Below, in pieces: positions 36,601 to 45,830 of a stretch of 64,000 nt of DNA (its first letter is position 1; the number at the start of each line of letters is the position of its first letter). Both the position numbers and the translations under genes were made by a program. The stretch lies in NCBI RefSeq assembly GCF_018139145.2, contig NC_059500.1, positions 19,158,101-19,222,100 on the forward strand. Reading direction: 5' to 3'. The DNA comes from Gymnogyps californianus. Its lineage: Eukaryota; Chordata; Aves; Accipitriformes; Cathartidae. The notes under the pieces are model-generated. The model saw nothing but the letters and a program-made list of their open reading frames with translations. It was not told where the DNA came from and ran no database searches.

Positions 36601-38295
36601 CCATAAAAGCTTTATTTCTATACTGAAGATATTGTTTGTCAAGAATGAGATAACATAAGAGAATGACAATTCAAATCACATTAAAGTGGGATCATGCCAG
36701 AGATACAATGTTTAAAAGGATATTGAAATAAGCATTTTTGCTGTCCCAAAATGTACTATCTTAATATTGCAGTGTAACGTAAATTTACAGTTATCATTTT
36801 TAAGCAAATGCTCTCTCCCCTAATGCCATCAATCCACCTGGAGGAGGAAGGCAGGTAAATCTTGGTTATGAGCCAAAAGGGTCACACCTGAGGTCACATG
36901 TCCTGAATCCCTTCGTAGGATTTCTATGGGTGTCTCTAAAATCATCCAATGAGTAGGGCAAGGCTAAGGTTGCCAAATGGCATCTTTTTTATTTTTACTA
37001 TAAGTTTGGGGTTTTTTAGTACAATACATGTTTACCAGACCATAATATCTTCCATGATTTCCAGACTACACTATATAGTACTTAGCAGTCTTTACCACCA
37101 CTGCCCACTTCTTCCACTGCTGTTTAATGTTTTGGTATAACAGCAACTATGCTCTGAAGCTGGAAAAGAATTTTCCATGGTTTTCTCTTTGCATTTGCTG
37201 GCCTAGTCTTGAACTACAACTACCTAAAAAGGCAATAATGTTTTCTGGGTTGGGGTTTGGTGGGGTTTTTTGCATTGTGTATATCCATCACCCACTGACT
37301 TTTTCGTGAGAGGTTCTGTAGTGCTTCTTGAAGGCATTTCCTACCTATATAACTACGGCTTCTTCTTCCGTAGTCTTTCCAAATTAGCACACTTGATCTC
37401 AAAGTCTAAACACCACTACCAACTATTTCAATATTTTTACCTCAGAGCTATGTGCAAAATTAATTATCACATCTTTATTTGCTGTTTACAAGAAGTCACA
37501 CTCTCAGTTGTATTCTACATTACTAAAGAATCCACAATCATATTACTCTAATAAATAAATGTCTTTTGTTAACAAAAAAAAAGTAGGAAATCAATTTTGA
37601 GCATAAAGGTAGCAACCGTTTCAATATGAGAATTCTCTTAAGCAACTTTTTTCAAAGAACAGGTGGATGATATATGCTGGTGAACAGAGCACATATGTCC
37701 AAGTGAACTTGCAGGTCATACTTCCCACTTAGCAGAGAACCCAGTGCTGACAGAGCTCAGGACTTATTGGATATTTGTTGAGAGAGATCATGAATAGTTA
37801 TGTCTAAGTTACACACATAAACACACTCTTATATTTAGAGTCACTACGTCATCTCTCTCTTCCCAAGCCTTCTGTTTTCACCCACCCTCCCATTCCTCAA
37901 CCCCCTACTCCTGAAGCATTCAGAGATATATTTATTTACCCTGTTGAGATTCAGCTTTTCATTTTCTCAGGCAGAAGGTGTTTCATTAATTTCTGTGGAT
38001 TGAGCTCTAAGAAAGTAAATATGCATTGTTTGCATGGTACTTGGTACAATCAAGGTCTATCCTTTGCTCTTTAATAATTTTCAAGAGCCTATAAGATACA
38101 GAGGTCAAACAGCATGTGCAGACCATTGTCTCTCAAGCCAGCTATACTGTAGTGAGGGTGAGGACTTGCTCAATAGTCAGGCCATGACTGTGCACGGACT
38201 TAAAGCACCTACAAGTATGAGATAGTGCTAACAGCTGGACGCTCTCCTTTTGTCTGCCAGTCACTTGTTCTCTAAGGTTGCATTTACTCTCTTAG
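33624..38295. other. No gene recognised; AT-rich sequence
   Basis: About 4.7 kb with no recognised repeat family apart from short homopolymers (34493-34506, 36520-36532) and a strong small hairpin at 34863-34892. Open frames up to 93 codons (for example 37270-37551) have no recognisable domain. Confidence 0.5.
34863..34892. repeat. Perfect inverted repeat, 13-bp arms, 4-bp loop
   Basis: ATTTGCTTAACTG (34863-34875), loop AAAC, then the exact reverse complement at 34880-34892. It could form a short hairpin in DNA or RNA. The stem is too short for a canonical microRNA precursor. Confidence 0.85.
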
Positions 38296-39210
38296 AGATA
38301 GGCAACATGACTTCACCAAGGGTAAATCATGCTTGACTAATCTAGTGACCTCCTGCAATGGAGTGACTGCATCAGTGGACAACAGAAGAGCTATGGATGT
38401 CATCTACCTTGACTTCTGTAAGGCCTTTGATACTGTTCCCTACAACATTCTTACCTCTAAATTGGTGACATATGGGATTGGTGGATGGACTGTCAGATGG
38501 ATAAGGAATTGGCTGGATGGCCACGTTCAAAGAGTTACAGTCAATCGCTGAATGTCCAAGTAGAAACCAGTAGAGAGTGATGACCCTCAATGACCATACT
38601 GGGACTAATACTATTTAATATCTTCATCAACAATATAGACAGTGGGATTGAGTGCACTCTCAGCAAGTTTGCAGAGGGGTGTAGTTGATTCACTTGAGGG
38701 AAGGGATGCCATTCCACTGTCCCAGATGGACCTTAACAGGCTTGAGAAGCAAGCTCATGTAAACCTCACGAAGTTCAACAAGACCAAGTGCAAGATCCTG
38801 CACCTCGACTGGGGCAATCCCCAAAATCAATACAGACTGGGGGATGAATGGATTGAGAACAGCCCTCCAGAGAAGGACTGAGGCATACTGGTGGATGAAG
38901 AATTGGACATGAGCCAGCAATGTGTGCTTGCAGCCCAGAAAGACAATCATACCCTGGGCTGCATAAAAAGAAGCCGGACCAGCAGGTTGACGGAGCTGAT
39001 TCTCCCCCTCTACTCTGCTCTCATGAGTCTCCACAGGTTGCCCAGAGAAGTTGTGGCTGCCTCATCACTGGAAGTGTTCAAGGTCAGGTTGGATGGGGCT
39101 TTGAGCAGCCTGATCTAGTGAAGGATGTCCCTGCCCATGGCAGGGGGGTTGGACTAGATGATCTTTAAAGGTCCCTTCTAATCCAAACCATTCTATGATT
39201 CTGTGATTCT
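38296..39210 (+). mobile_element. CR1 LINE 3' fragment with internal deletion (copy 3)
   Basis: A plus-strand CR1 that starts inside the reverse-transcriptase region and ends with the tail ATTCTATGATTCTGTGATTC. Recognisable protein pieces are [16 protein letters not shown] (38399-38450, motif A of the reverse transcriptase), [16 protein letters not shown], and a stretch starting [19 protein letters not shown] (38891 onward). At 39034/39035 it jumps from LYSALMSLH to RLPREVV, the same in-frame loss of about 116 codons seen in the minus-strand copy at 7695-8445. A further private deletion removes the FADD-type catalytic motif near 38675. Stops and frameshifts make it inactive. Confidence 0.88.
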
Positions 39211-39387
39211 TTCATTTGGCACACGCAATCCATGTTAACAGAGGAGGCCTACATTATCTTTGCAGGAATAGCCTATAGATTTTGTACAAGTCTTTTTAGC
39301 ATAAAACATTTCTCTCATTTGAGTCATGAAAACCTCAACTTGTGCTGCCCTACATGCAATGATTTAGCTAATTTTTTTCTAGAGCAT
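39211..39387. other. Short spacer between CR1 and LTR
   Basis: Unique-looking sequence ending in the left target duplication agcat (39383-39387). No gene is seen. Confidence 0.6.
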
Positions 39388-39860
39388 TGTATTGGGTTTC
39401 TCTGGCAAGGTTTTGGTAGCAGAGGGGCTGTAGGAGTGGCTTCTGTGAGAAGACACCAGGAGCTGCCTCCATGTCAGACAGAGCCAGTTCCAGCCAGCTC
39501 AAGGATGGACCTGCTGCTGGACAAAGCTGAGCCTATCAGCTATGGTGGTAGCACATCTGTGATAACATATTTAAGAAAGGGTTTAAAAATGCTGTACAGC
39601 AGCTGTGAGAGAGCCATGAGAAAATGTGAGAGAAACAACTCTGCAGACACCAAGGTCAGTGAAGAAGGAAAGGGAGGAGGTGCTCCAGGCGCCGGAGCAG
39701 AGATTCCCCTGCAGCCCCTGGAGAAGACCATGGTGATGCAGGTTGTCCCCCTGCAGCCCATGGAGGTCCACGGCGGAGTAGATGTCCATACTGCAGCCCA
39801 TGGAGGACCTCGCTGGAGGAGGTGGATGTGCCCTGAAGGAATCTGTGACCCCATGGAGTG

Positions 39861-40113
39861 CCCATGCTGGAGCAGGCTCCTGGCAGGAACTGTGACCCAT
39901 GGAGAGAAGCCCATGCAGGAGTAGGTTTTCTGGCAGAATCTGTGACCCCATGGGGGACTCATGCTGGAGTAGTCTGTTCCTGAAGGAGCGTACCCCGTGG
40001 AGAGGACCCACGCTGGAACAGTTCATGAAGAACTGCAGCCTGTGGGAAGGACCCATGTTGGAGAAGTTCAGGAAGGACTGTCTCCTATGGGAAGGACCCC
40101 ATGCTGGAACAGG
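39861..40113 (+). repeat. 45-49 bp minisatellite inside LTR, about 5.3 units
   Basis: Unit starts are at about 39861, 39910, 39958, 40007 and 40052, plus a partial unit from about 40098. Units begin CCCATGCTGGAGCAG or variants. The first three are 48-49 bp and the last two 45 bp. Confidence 0.8.
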
Positions 40114-40320
40114 GGAAATACATGAGGAAGAAGGAGTGGCAGAGATGAAGCGTTATGAGCTGGCTGCAACCCCCATTTCCCATCCTCCTGTGCTGCTCAG
40201 GGGCAGGAGGTAGAAAAGTCAGGAGTGAAGTTGAGCCTGAGAAGAAGGGAGAGGTGGGGGAAAGGTGTTTTTAATTTTGTCCTTATTTCTCACTATCCTA
40301 CTCTGTTACAATTAATTGGC

Positions 40321-40326
40321 AATAAA
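40321..40326 (+). promoter_or_regulatory. LTR polyadenylation signal AATAAA
   Basis: Lies in TTGGCAATAAATTAAATT, about 190 bp before the LTR end. The same signal is present on the minus strand at 50200-50205 in family A copy 3. Confidence 0.55.
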
Positions 40327-40515
40327 TTAAATTAGTATCCCCAAGTCAAGTCTGTTTTGCCCGTCACAGTAATTGGTGAGTGATCTCCCTGTCCTTATCT
40401 TGACCCATGAGCTTTTTGATTGTATTTTCTCCCCCTGCCCTGTTGATGGAGGGTGAGTGATAAAGCGGATTAGCGGGAACCTGGCAGCCAGGCAAGGTCA
40501 ACCCAGCACAAGCAT

Positions 40516-42526
40516 TATCCTATACCTACGTATATAGGAAAGTCCCTAGTATGCTCTCCTAACTAGCCAAGAATACCAATGAATGTCAATTTTATGTCTG
40601 ATTTGCAGTCATATGCACTAAGGGCAAAGTGGTTTCTCTGTCTTCCAGGAATTATGGAATTGAGCCCTCAGCTCTGCATAGTTTCATTCCAAATACTTCT
40701 TTGGTATGCATCAATATTGTTACAGCACTGAGGTCCAATAGATTAATCTGTCAGTACTGATATTATAAGTCGAGTGTTACTAGAACTTCGATGCAATATT
40801 TAACTGATACAGCTTACTGGCTTAAAAAGCTGTATGTTAACCGCCTCCTAGAAGTAGTGGATCAGCATGATGTGTACCAGCAACATGCAAAGATACCTAT
40901 CACACAAAATGGTTACATAATTGATCAACACAGATGATAAAATGTAGGCTAGACCATTCAGTGGAAAGGCACAAGTCAAGGAAAACACGTGATGTTGTTG
41001 ACTTAGTTATTTATGACAGGCTACCTAACTGTCTGTAAACTTGAAAGTTTATAGCAAAACTGCAATAGAGGCTCAATCGGCACCTTTTTAATCTATCACA
41101 TCTACATCTCCACCCTAGCATGGCAGCACTCTGTTGTCCTTAGCCATTGCAATTCCAGCAGTTATCTTTGAATGGATTAATAAATACCAACTACATAAAG
41201 ACACATATTTTTGTTGAACAAAGTATATAAGCCACATAACCTACACAAATATCCAACTTGATTACCAAATCCATCTCTTGGTGGTTTTACTGAACATAAT
41301 GTATTTCCTCCCTTTTAGCTCTAAATGTTTGTTTGCTATTACGTAAACCAGAGCTACTACTGTGCAATCTTAAATTGCAAGATGAGTTTTTTTAAATGTA
41401 ATTCATTACACTGCAATGGAACATTACCTCTCTGCACATGCTGATTATTCCCCCAGCACACAAGACTGTCAAACTTCACAGAAACACAGGAGACTGTTCA
41501 CTCAGAAAAGCTCAGATAGTCAAGTCCTACATTTTTATAAGTTCATTGGGATGATCCTCAATGAAAGGGCTTGTCTAAGTGCAAGTCACTGCTGTTTCTA
41601 ATGCAAGTTTCTCACATTTTCTCTTAACATTTTCGCAGATCAATGCATCTTTGTGTAGCATCCCATTGAAGCTATCCCTAGACAGCTGGTAGAAGTGTGA
41701 AGTTAACAGCCAAAAAAAAAAAAAAACCAACCATACTATCCAAGTTTTTAGGAAGATCATGAACTACAAGAAGGCTTCATCTGGAAGACATAATGTAAAT
41801 ATGAGACATTTTTATGTGGCTAAGTGCTGGGTCTGTGTAAGCACACGAAATAAGACCCATTTTGTCTTGCCTTCTGCCAATCACTCTCTCAGTCTAACTG
41901 AATTCCTGTGTGCCATTAGTATAGTATTTGCAACACAGCTTATCATCCTAATGAGCAGCTCTTCTTTACTTTGCTTCTTAGAGCTAAGGTAGTATTATAA
42001 CTAAGGCTACAGGGAACTAAACAAAATGAGAAAGAAGAAAAAAAACATTGAGTGCAGTAGATGCCAAGTTGGTTTCAAATTATCAAAAAATTCCTTTTAT
42101 TCCTTAGCCAAGGAGCAAAGCAATGCTTCCTAACTTAACAGAAGTTAAAAAAAAATTATTGAACATTACTGATATGGCATTAATATTGAAGATTTAAAGA
42201 AATCTATTTGCAGTGCTGCATCCAAAGTGCATTTGGAAAATTAGCTAAAAAATGGTAACATTTTAAGAAGCACTAAAAAGGGAAGCTAGTTCACAAACGT
42301 TTCAAATCAGAATGTGAAATACGCAAAGAACCGGTATTGCTCCAGTTTTTAAATGATGTTGCCATGCTTTATGTAACACTACGCTTTCTGCTGCTAGAAC
42401 ATCAGAGAAAATGGTGTGGGAGACATGGAAGATTTCCACTGATTGTTTTCTTTACTCCTATCAGACATCATGACATGAACACTGATTCACTCTTCTTCAT
42501 GGAGAATTCTACCAAGTTTTATTGCA
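40516..42526. other. No gene recognised; AT-rich sequence
   Basis: About 2 kb of unique-looking DNA with short chance open frames and an A run at 41713-41726. No repeat family is recognised. Confidence 0.55.
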
Positions 42527-42612
42527 ATAGAATTATAGAATGGTTTGGGTTGGAAGGAACCTTAAAGATCATCTAGTTCCAACCCCCCTGCCATGAGCAG
42601 GGATACCTTTCA

Positions 42613-43623
42613 CTAGATCAGGTTCCTCAAAGCCCCACCCAGCCTGGCCTTGAACATTTCCAGGGATGGGACATCCACAGCTTCTCTGGGCAACATGTTC
42701 CAGTGTCTCACCACCCTCACAGTAAAGAGTTTCTTCCTAATGTTCAATCTAAATCTACCCTCTTTCAGTTTAACACCATTACCCCTTGTCCCATCACTAC
42801 ACTCCCTGATAAAGAGTCCCTCCCCATCTTTCCTGTAGGCTCCCTTTAAGTACTGGAAGGCTGCTATAAGGTCTCCCCGGAGCCTTCTCTTCTCCAGGAT
42901 AAACAACCCCAACTCTCTCAGCCTATCCTCATAAAGGAGGTGCTCCAGCCCCCCGATCATCTTCGTGGCCCTCCTCTGGACCCACTCGAGCAGGTCCATG
43001 TCGTTCTTATGCTGGGGGCCCCGGAGCTGAACACAGTACTCCAGGTGGGGTCTCACGAGAGTGGAGTAGAGAGGGAGAATCATGTCCCTTGACCTGCTAG
43101 CCACACTTCTTTTGATGTAGCCCAGGATGCAATTGGCTTTCTGGGCTGTGAGCACACATTGCTGCCTCATAATCAGTTTTTCATCCACTAATATCCCCAA
43201 GTCCTTCTCTGTAGGGCTGCTCTCAATCCACTCATCGCCCACCCTGCATTTGTGCTTGGGATTGCTCCCACCCATGTGCACGACCTTGCACTTGGCCTTG
43301 TTGAACTTCAGGAGGTTCTCATGGGCCCACCTCTCGAGCCTGTCAAGGTCCCTCTGGATGGTATTCTTTCCCTCCAGTGTGTAAGCCGCACCACACAGCT
43401 TGGTGTCGTCGGCAAACTTGCTGAGGGTGCACTTGATCCCACTGTCTGTGTCACCGACAAAGGTGTTAAAGAGCTCCAGTCCCAATACCGACCCCTGAGG
43501 AATGCCAGTCATTACTGGTCTCCACTTGGACATCGAGCCATTGACCACAACTCTTTGAGTGCGACCATCCAGCCAATTCCTTATCCACCGACTGGTCCAT
43601 CCATCAAATCCATGTCTCTCCAA
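42613..43623 (-). pseudogene. CR1 ORF2 reverse transcriptase, C-terminal part
   Basis: An uninterrupted 336-codon stretch on the minus strand. It contains [20 protein letters not shown] near the start, GIPQGSVLG (motif B), [11 protein letters not shown] (motif C, with both catalytic aspartates), [28 protein letters not shown] thumb sequence ([20 protein letters not shown]) and NMLPREAV near the C-terminus. It ends at the normal CR1 stop just before the 3' UTR. The apparent start codon is not a real start: the LTR at 43625 cuts the coding sequence two bases upstream of this frame. CR1 reverse transcriptase copies element RNA at a nicked target site. This copy is a relic. Confidence 0.88.
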
Positions 43624-43888
43624 TTGTCCTGGTTTCAGCTGGGACAGAGTTAACTCTCTTCTTAGTAGCTGGTACAGTGCTGGGTTTTGGATTTAGTGTG
43701 AGAATAATGTTGACAACACGCTGATGTTTTAGTTGTTGCTAGGTAGCACTTAGCCTAAGTTAAGGACTTTTCAGTTTCCCATGCTCTGCCAGCAAGCAGG
43801 TGTGCAAGGAGCTGGGAGGGAGCATAGCCAGGACAGCTGACCTGAACTAGCCAAAGGGATATTCCATACCATAGAACGTCATGCCCAG

Positions 43889-43896
43889 TATATAAA
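43889..43896 (+). promoter_or_regulatory. LTR TATA box
   Basis: TATATAAA preceded by CCCAG, in the plus-strand family B LTR, about 180 bp before the ATTAAA signal. That is a sensible spacing for an LTR promoter. Activity is unknown. Confidence 0.55.
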
Positions 43897-44077
43897 CAGG
43901 GGAGTTGGCCGGGGGGGGGGGGGGTGGATCACAGCTCTGGCATCGGTCAGTGGGTGGTGAGCAACTGCATTGTGCATCGCTTGTCTTTTCTTATTTCTTT
44001 TTGTTGTTGTTGTATTCTTTTTCATTACATTTATTATTATTCCTAGTTAGTAGTGTATTTTTATTTTTACTTTAGTT

Positions 44078-44083
44078 ATTAAA
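44078..44083 (+). promoter_or_regulatory. LTR polyadenylation signal ATTAAA
   Basis: The common ATTAAA variant, in TTAGTTATTAAACC. It is conserved at the same place in the minus-strand family B LTR at 31698-31703. Confidence 0.5.
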
Positions 44084-44206
44084 CCATTCTTATCTCAACC
44101 CACGAGTTTTACTTTTTTTTCCTTTCCTCCTCCCCATCCCACTGGGAGGGGGCAGGGGGAAGCGGCTGCGTGGTGCTGAGTTGCTGGCTGGGGTTAAACC
44201 AAGACA

Positions 44207-44967
44207 CCAATTTAGAGACAAGGATGTCGTGCGGGACATTGTTAAATGCTTTGCACAAGTCCAGGTAGATGATGTCCATTGCTCTTCCCTTATCCACCAG
44301 TGCTGTAACCCCATCGCAGAAGGCCACCAAATTTGTCAGGCATGATTTGCCCTTAATGAAGCCATGTTGGCTGTCACCAATCACCTCCTTATTTTCCATG
44401 TGCCCTAGCATAGTTTCCAGGAGGATCCGCTCCATGATCTTGCCAGACACAGAGGTGAGACTGACTGGCCTGTAGTTCCCCAGGTCTTCCTTTTTGCCCT
44501 TTTTAAAAATGGGGGTTGTGTTTCCCCTTTTCCAGTCAGTGGGAACTTCCCTGGACTGCCACGACTTCTCAAATACAATGGGTAGTGGCTTAGCCACTTC
44601 ATCTACCAGTTCCCTCAGGACCCATGGATGCATCTCATCTCATCAGGTCCCACGGACTTGTGCACCTTCAGGTTCCTTAGATGGTCTTGAACCTGATCTT
44701 CTCCTACCACGGGCAGTTCTTCATTCTCCCAGTCCCTGCCTTTGCGTTCTATGACTTCAGCGGTGTGGCTGAAGCACTTGCCAGTGAAGACTGACGCAAA
44801 AAAAAATCATTGAGTACCTCAGCCTTCTCCATATCCCAGGTAACCACATCTCCCGTTTCCTTCTGGAGAGGGCTCACATTTTCCCTAATCTTCCTTTTAT
44901 CACTGACATACCTATAGAAGCTTTTCTTGTTGCCTTTGATGTCCCTGGCCAGATTTAATTCTATCAT
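44207..44967 (-). pseudogene. CR1 ORF2 reverse transcriptase, N-terminal part
   Basis: Minus-strand relics upstream of the LTR insertion. The first open piece (44749-44967) contains [16 protein letters not shown]. The second, ending at the LTR, contains [35 protein letters not shown] and [15 protein letters not shown]. The last is motif A: its first Asp is kept, while the Asp usual in KAFD is Asn here. The frame is lost between about 44640 and 44750. The sequence resumes at 43623 on the far side of the LTR. Confidence 0.85.
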
Positions 44968-45157
44968 CAGGGCTTTGGCTTTCTTAACCTGATCCCTGGC
45001 TGCTCGGGCAATTTCTCTGTATTCCTCCCAGGCTACCTGTCCTTGCTTCCACCCTCTGTAGGCTTCCTTTTTTGTGTATGAGTTTGTCCAGGAGCCCCTT
45101 GTTCATACATGCAGGCCTCCTGGCATTTTTGCCTGACTTCCTCTTAGGTGGGATGCA

Positions 45158-45819
45158 TCACTCCTGAGCTTGGAGGAGGTCACCCTTGAATATTAACCAG
45201 CTTTCTTGGGCCCCTTTTCCCTCCAGGGCTGTATCCCATGGTATCCTACCAAGCAGATCCCTGAAGAGGCCAAAGTCTGCTCTCCTGAAGTCCCAGGTAG
45301 CGAGTTTGCTGTGCACCCTCCTCACTGCCCTAAGGATCTTGAACTCCACCATTTCATGGTCACTGCAGCCAAGGCTGCCCTTGAGCTTCACATTCCCCAC
45401 CAGCCCCTCCTTGTTGGTGAGAACAAGGTCCAGCATAGCACCTCTCCTCATTGGCTCCTCTGTCACTTGGAGAAGGAAGTTATCGTCAACGCGTTCCAGG
45501 AACCTCCTGGAATCTTATGCCCTGCAGTGTTGTCCCTCCAACAGATATTGGGGTGGCTGAAGTCCCCCATGAGGACCAGGGCTTGTGAACATGAGGCTGC
45601 TCCTTTCTGTCTATAGAGGCCTTCATCCGCTCCATCTTCCTGGTCGGGTGGCCTGTAGGAGACCCCCACTCTAATGTCGCCTGTCCCTGCCCTCCCTTTA
45701 ATCCTGACCCATAAGCTCTCGGTTGGCTCCTCATGCATCCCCAGGTGGAGTTCCATGCACTCCAGCTGGTCATTGACATAGAGGGCCACACCCCCTACTC
45801 TTTCTGGGCATTTAACCAT
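45158..45819 (-). pseudogene. CR1 ORF2 endonuclease, C-terminal part
   Basis: The first open piece (45463-45819) includes GGVALYVNDQLECMELHLG and LVLMGDFSHPNICW, the GDFN-type motif of apurinic-endonuclease-like LINE nucleases. The next (45158-45466), in another frame, includes LVLTNKEGLVGNVKLKGSLG followed by CSDHEMVEF, the SDH motif with its catalytic His. A frameshift at about 45465 joins them. This nuclease nicks target DNA for CR1 insertion. The N-terminal half is missing, so the copy is dead. Confidence 0.85.
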
Positions 45820-45830
45820 GTCTGGAGCGG

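Larger units (their letters stand above)
39388..40510 (+). mobile_element. Solo LTR, family A copy 2 (ERVL-like)
   Basis: A 1123-bp LTR in plus orientation from TGTATTGGGTTTCTCTGGC to TCAACCCAGCACA. Exact 5-bp duplications agcat lie at 39383-39387 and 40511-40515. TATA-like TATTTAAG is at 39568-39575 and AATAAA at 40321-40326. A minisatellite of about 5.3 units fills 39861-40113. The last roughly 110 bp match the end of the family C LTRs (10929, 32639), unlike family A copy 1. A 230-codon open frame (39232-39924) starts upstream of the LTR and reads into it. It is not a known gene. There is no internal retroviral DNA, so it is a solo LTR. Confidence 0.92.
43625..44206 (+). mobile_element. Solo LTR, family B copy 3, nested in CR1
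   Basis: A 582-bp plus-orientation LTR from TGTCCTGGTTTCAGCTGGG to GGTTAAACCAAGACA with exact 5-bp duplications ccaat at 43620-43624 and 44207-44211. TATA box TATATAAA is at 43889-43896, followed by a G14 run (43911-43924) and ATTAAA at 44078-44083. It cuts the reverse transcriptase of the CR1, which runs on the opposite strand and continues on both sides. Of the three family B copies, this one has the clearest promoter and polyadenylation motifs. No internal retroviral sequence is present. Confidence 0.94.
42527..45830 (-). mobile_element. CR1 LINE (copy 4), longest copy, split by an LTR
   Basis: A minus-strand CR1 about 2.7 kb long after subtracting the 582-bp LTR at 43625-44206 and its 5-bp duplication. 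The 3' end is at 42527 (AATAGAATTATAGAATGG). From 5' to 3' it retains the C-terminal half of the apurinic-type endonuclease (45158-45819), a linker, the reverse transcriptase (42613-43624 and 44207-44967) and the short 3' UTR. Full-length CR1 is about 4.5 kb with two ORFs, so ORF1 and the start of ORF2 are missing. Frame breaks occur near 45465, 44970-45150 and 44640-44750. The last 1 kb of ORF2 is still open (336 codons). The right limit is approximate. Confidence 0.92.

Noticed and set aside
39232..39924. 230-codon open frame read as a gene
   Set aside because: It begins in unique DNA and continues into the solo LTR across its start. The peptide changes character at the LTR border, so it is a chance fusion.
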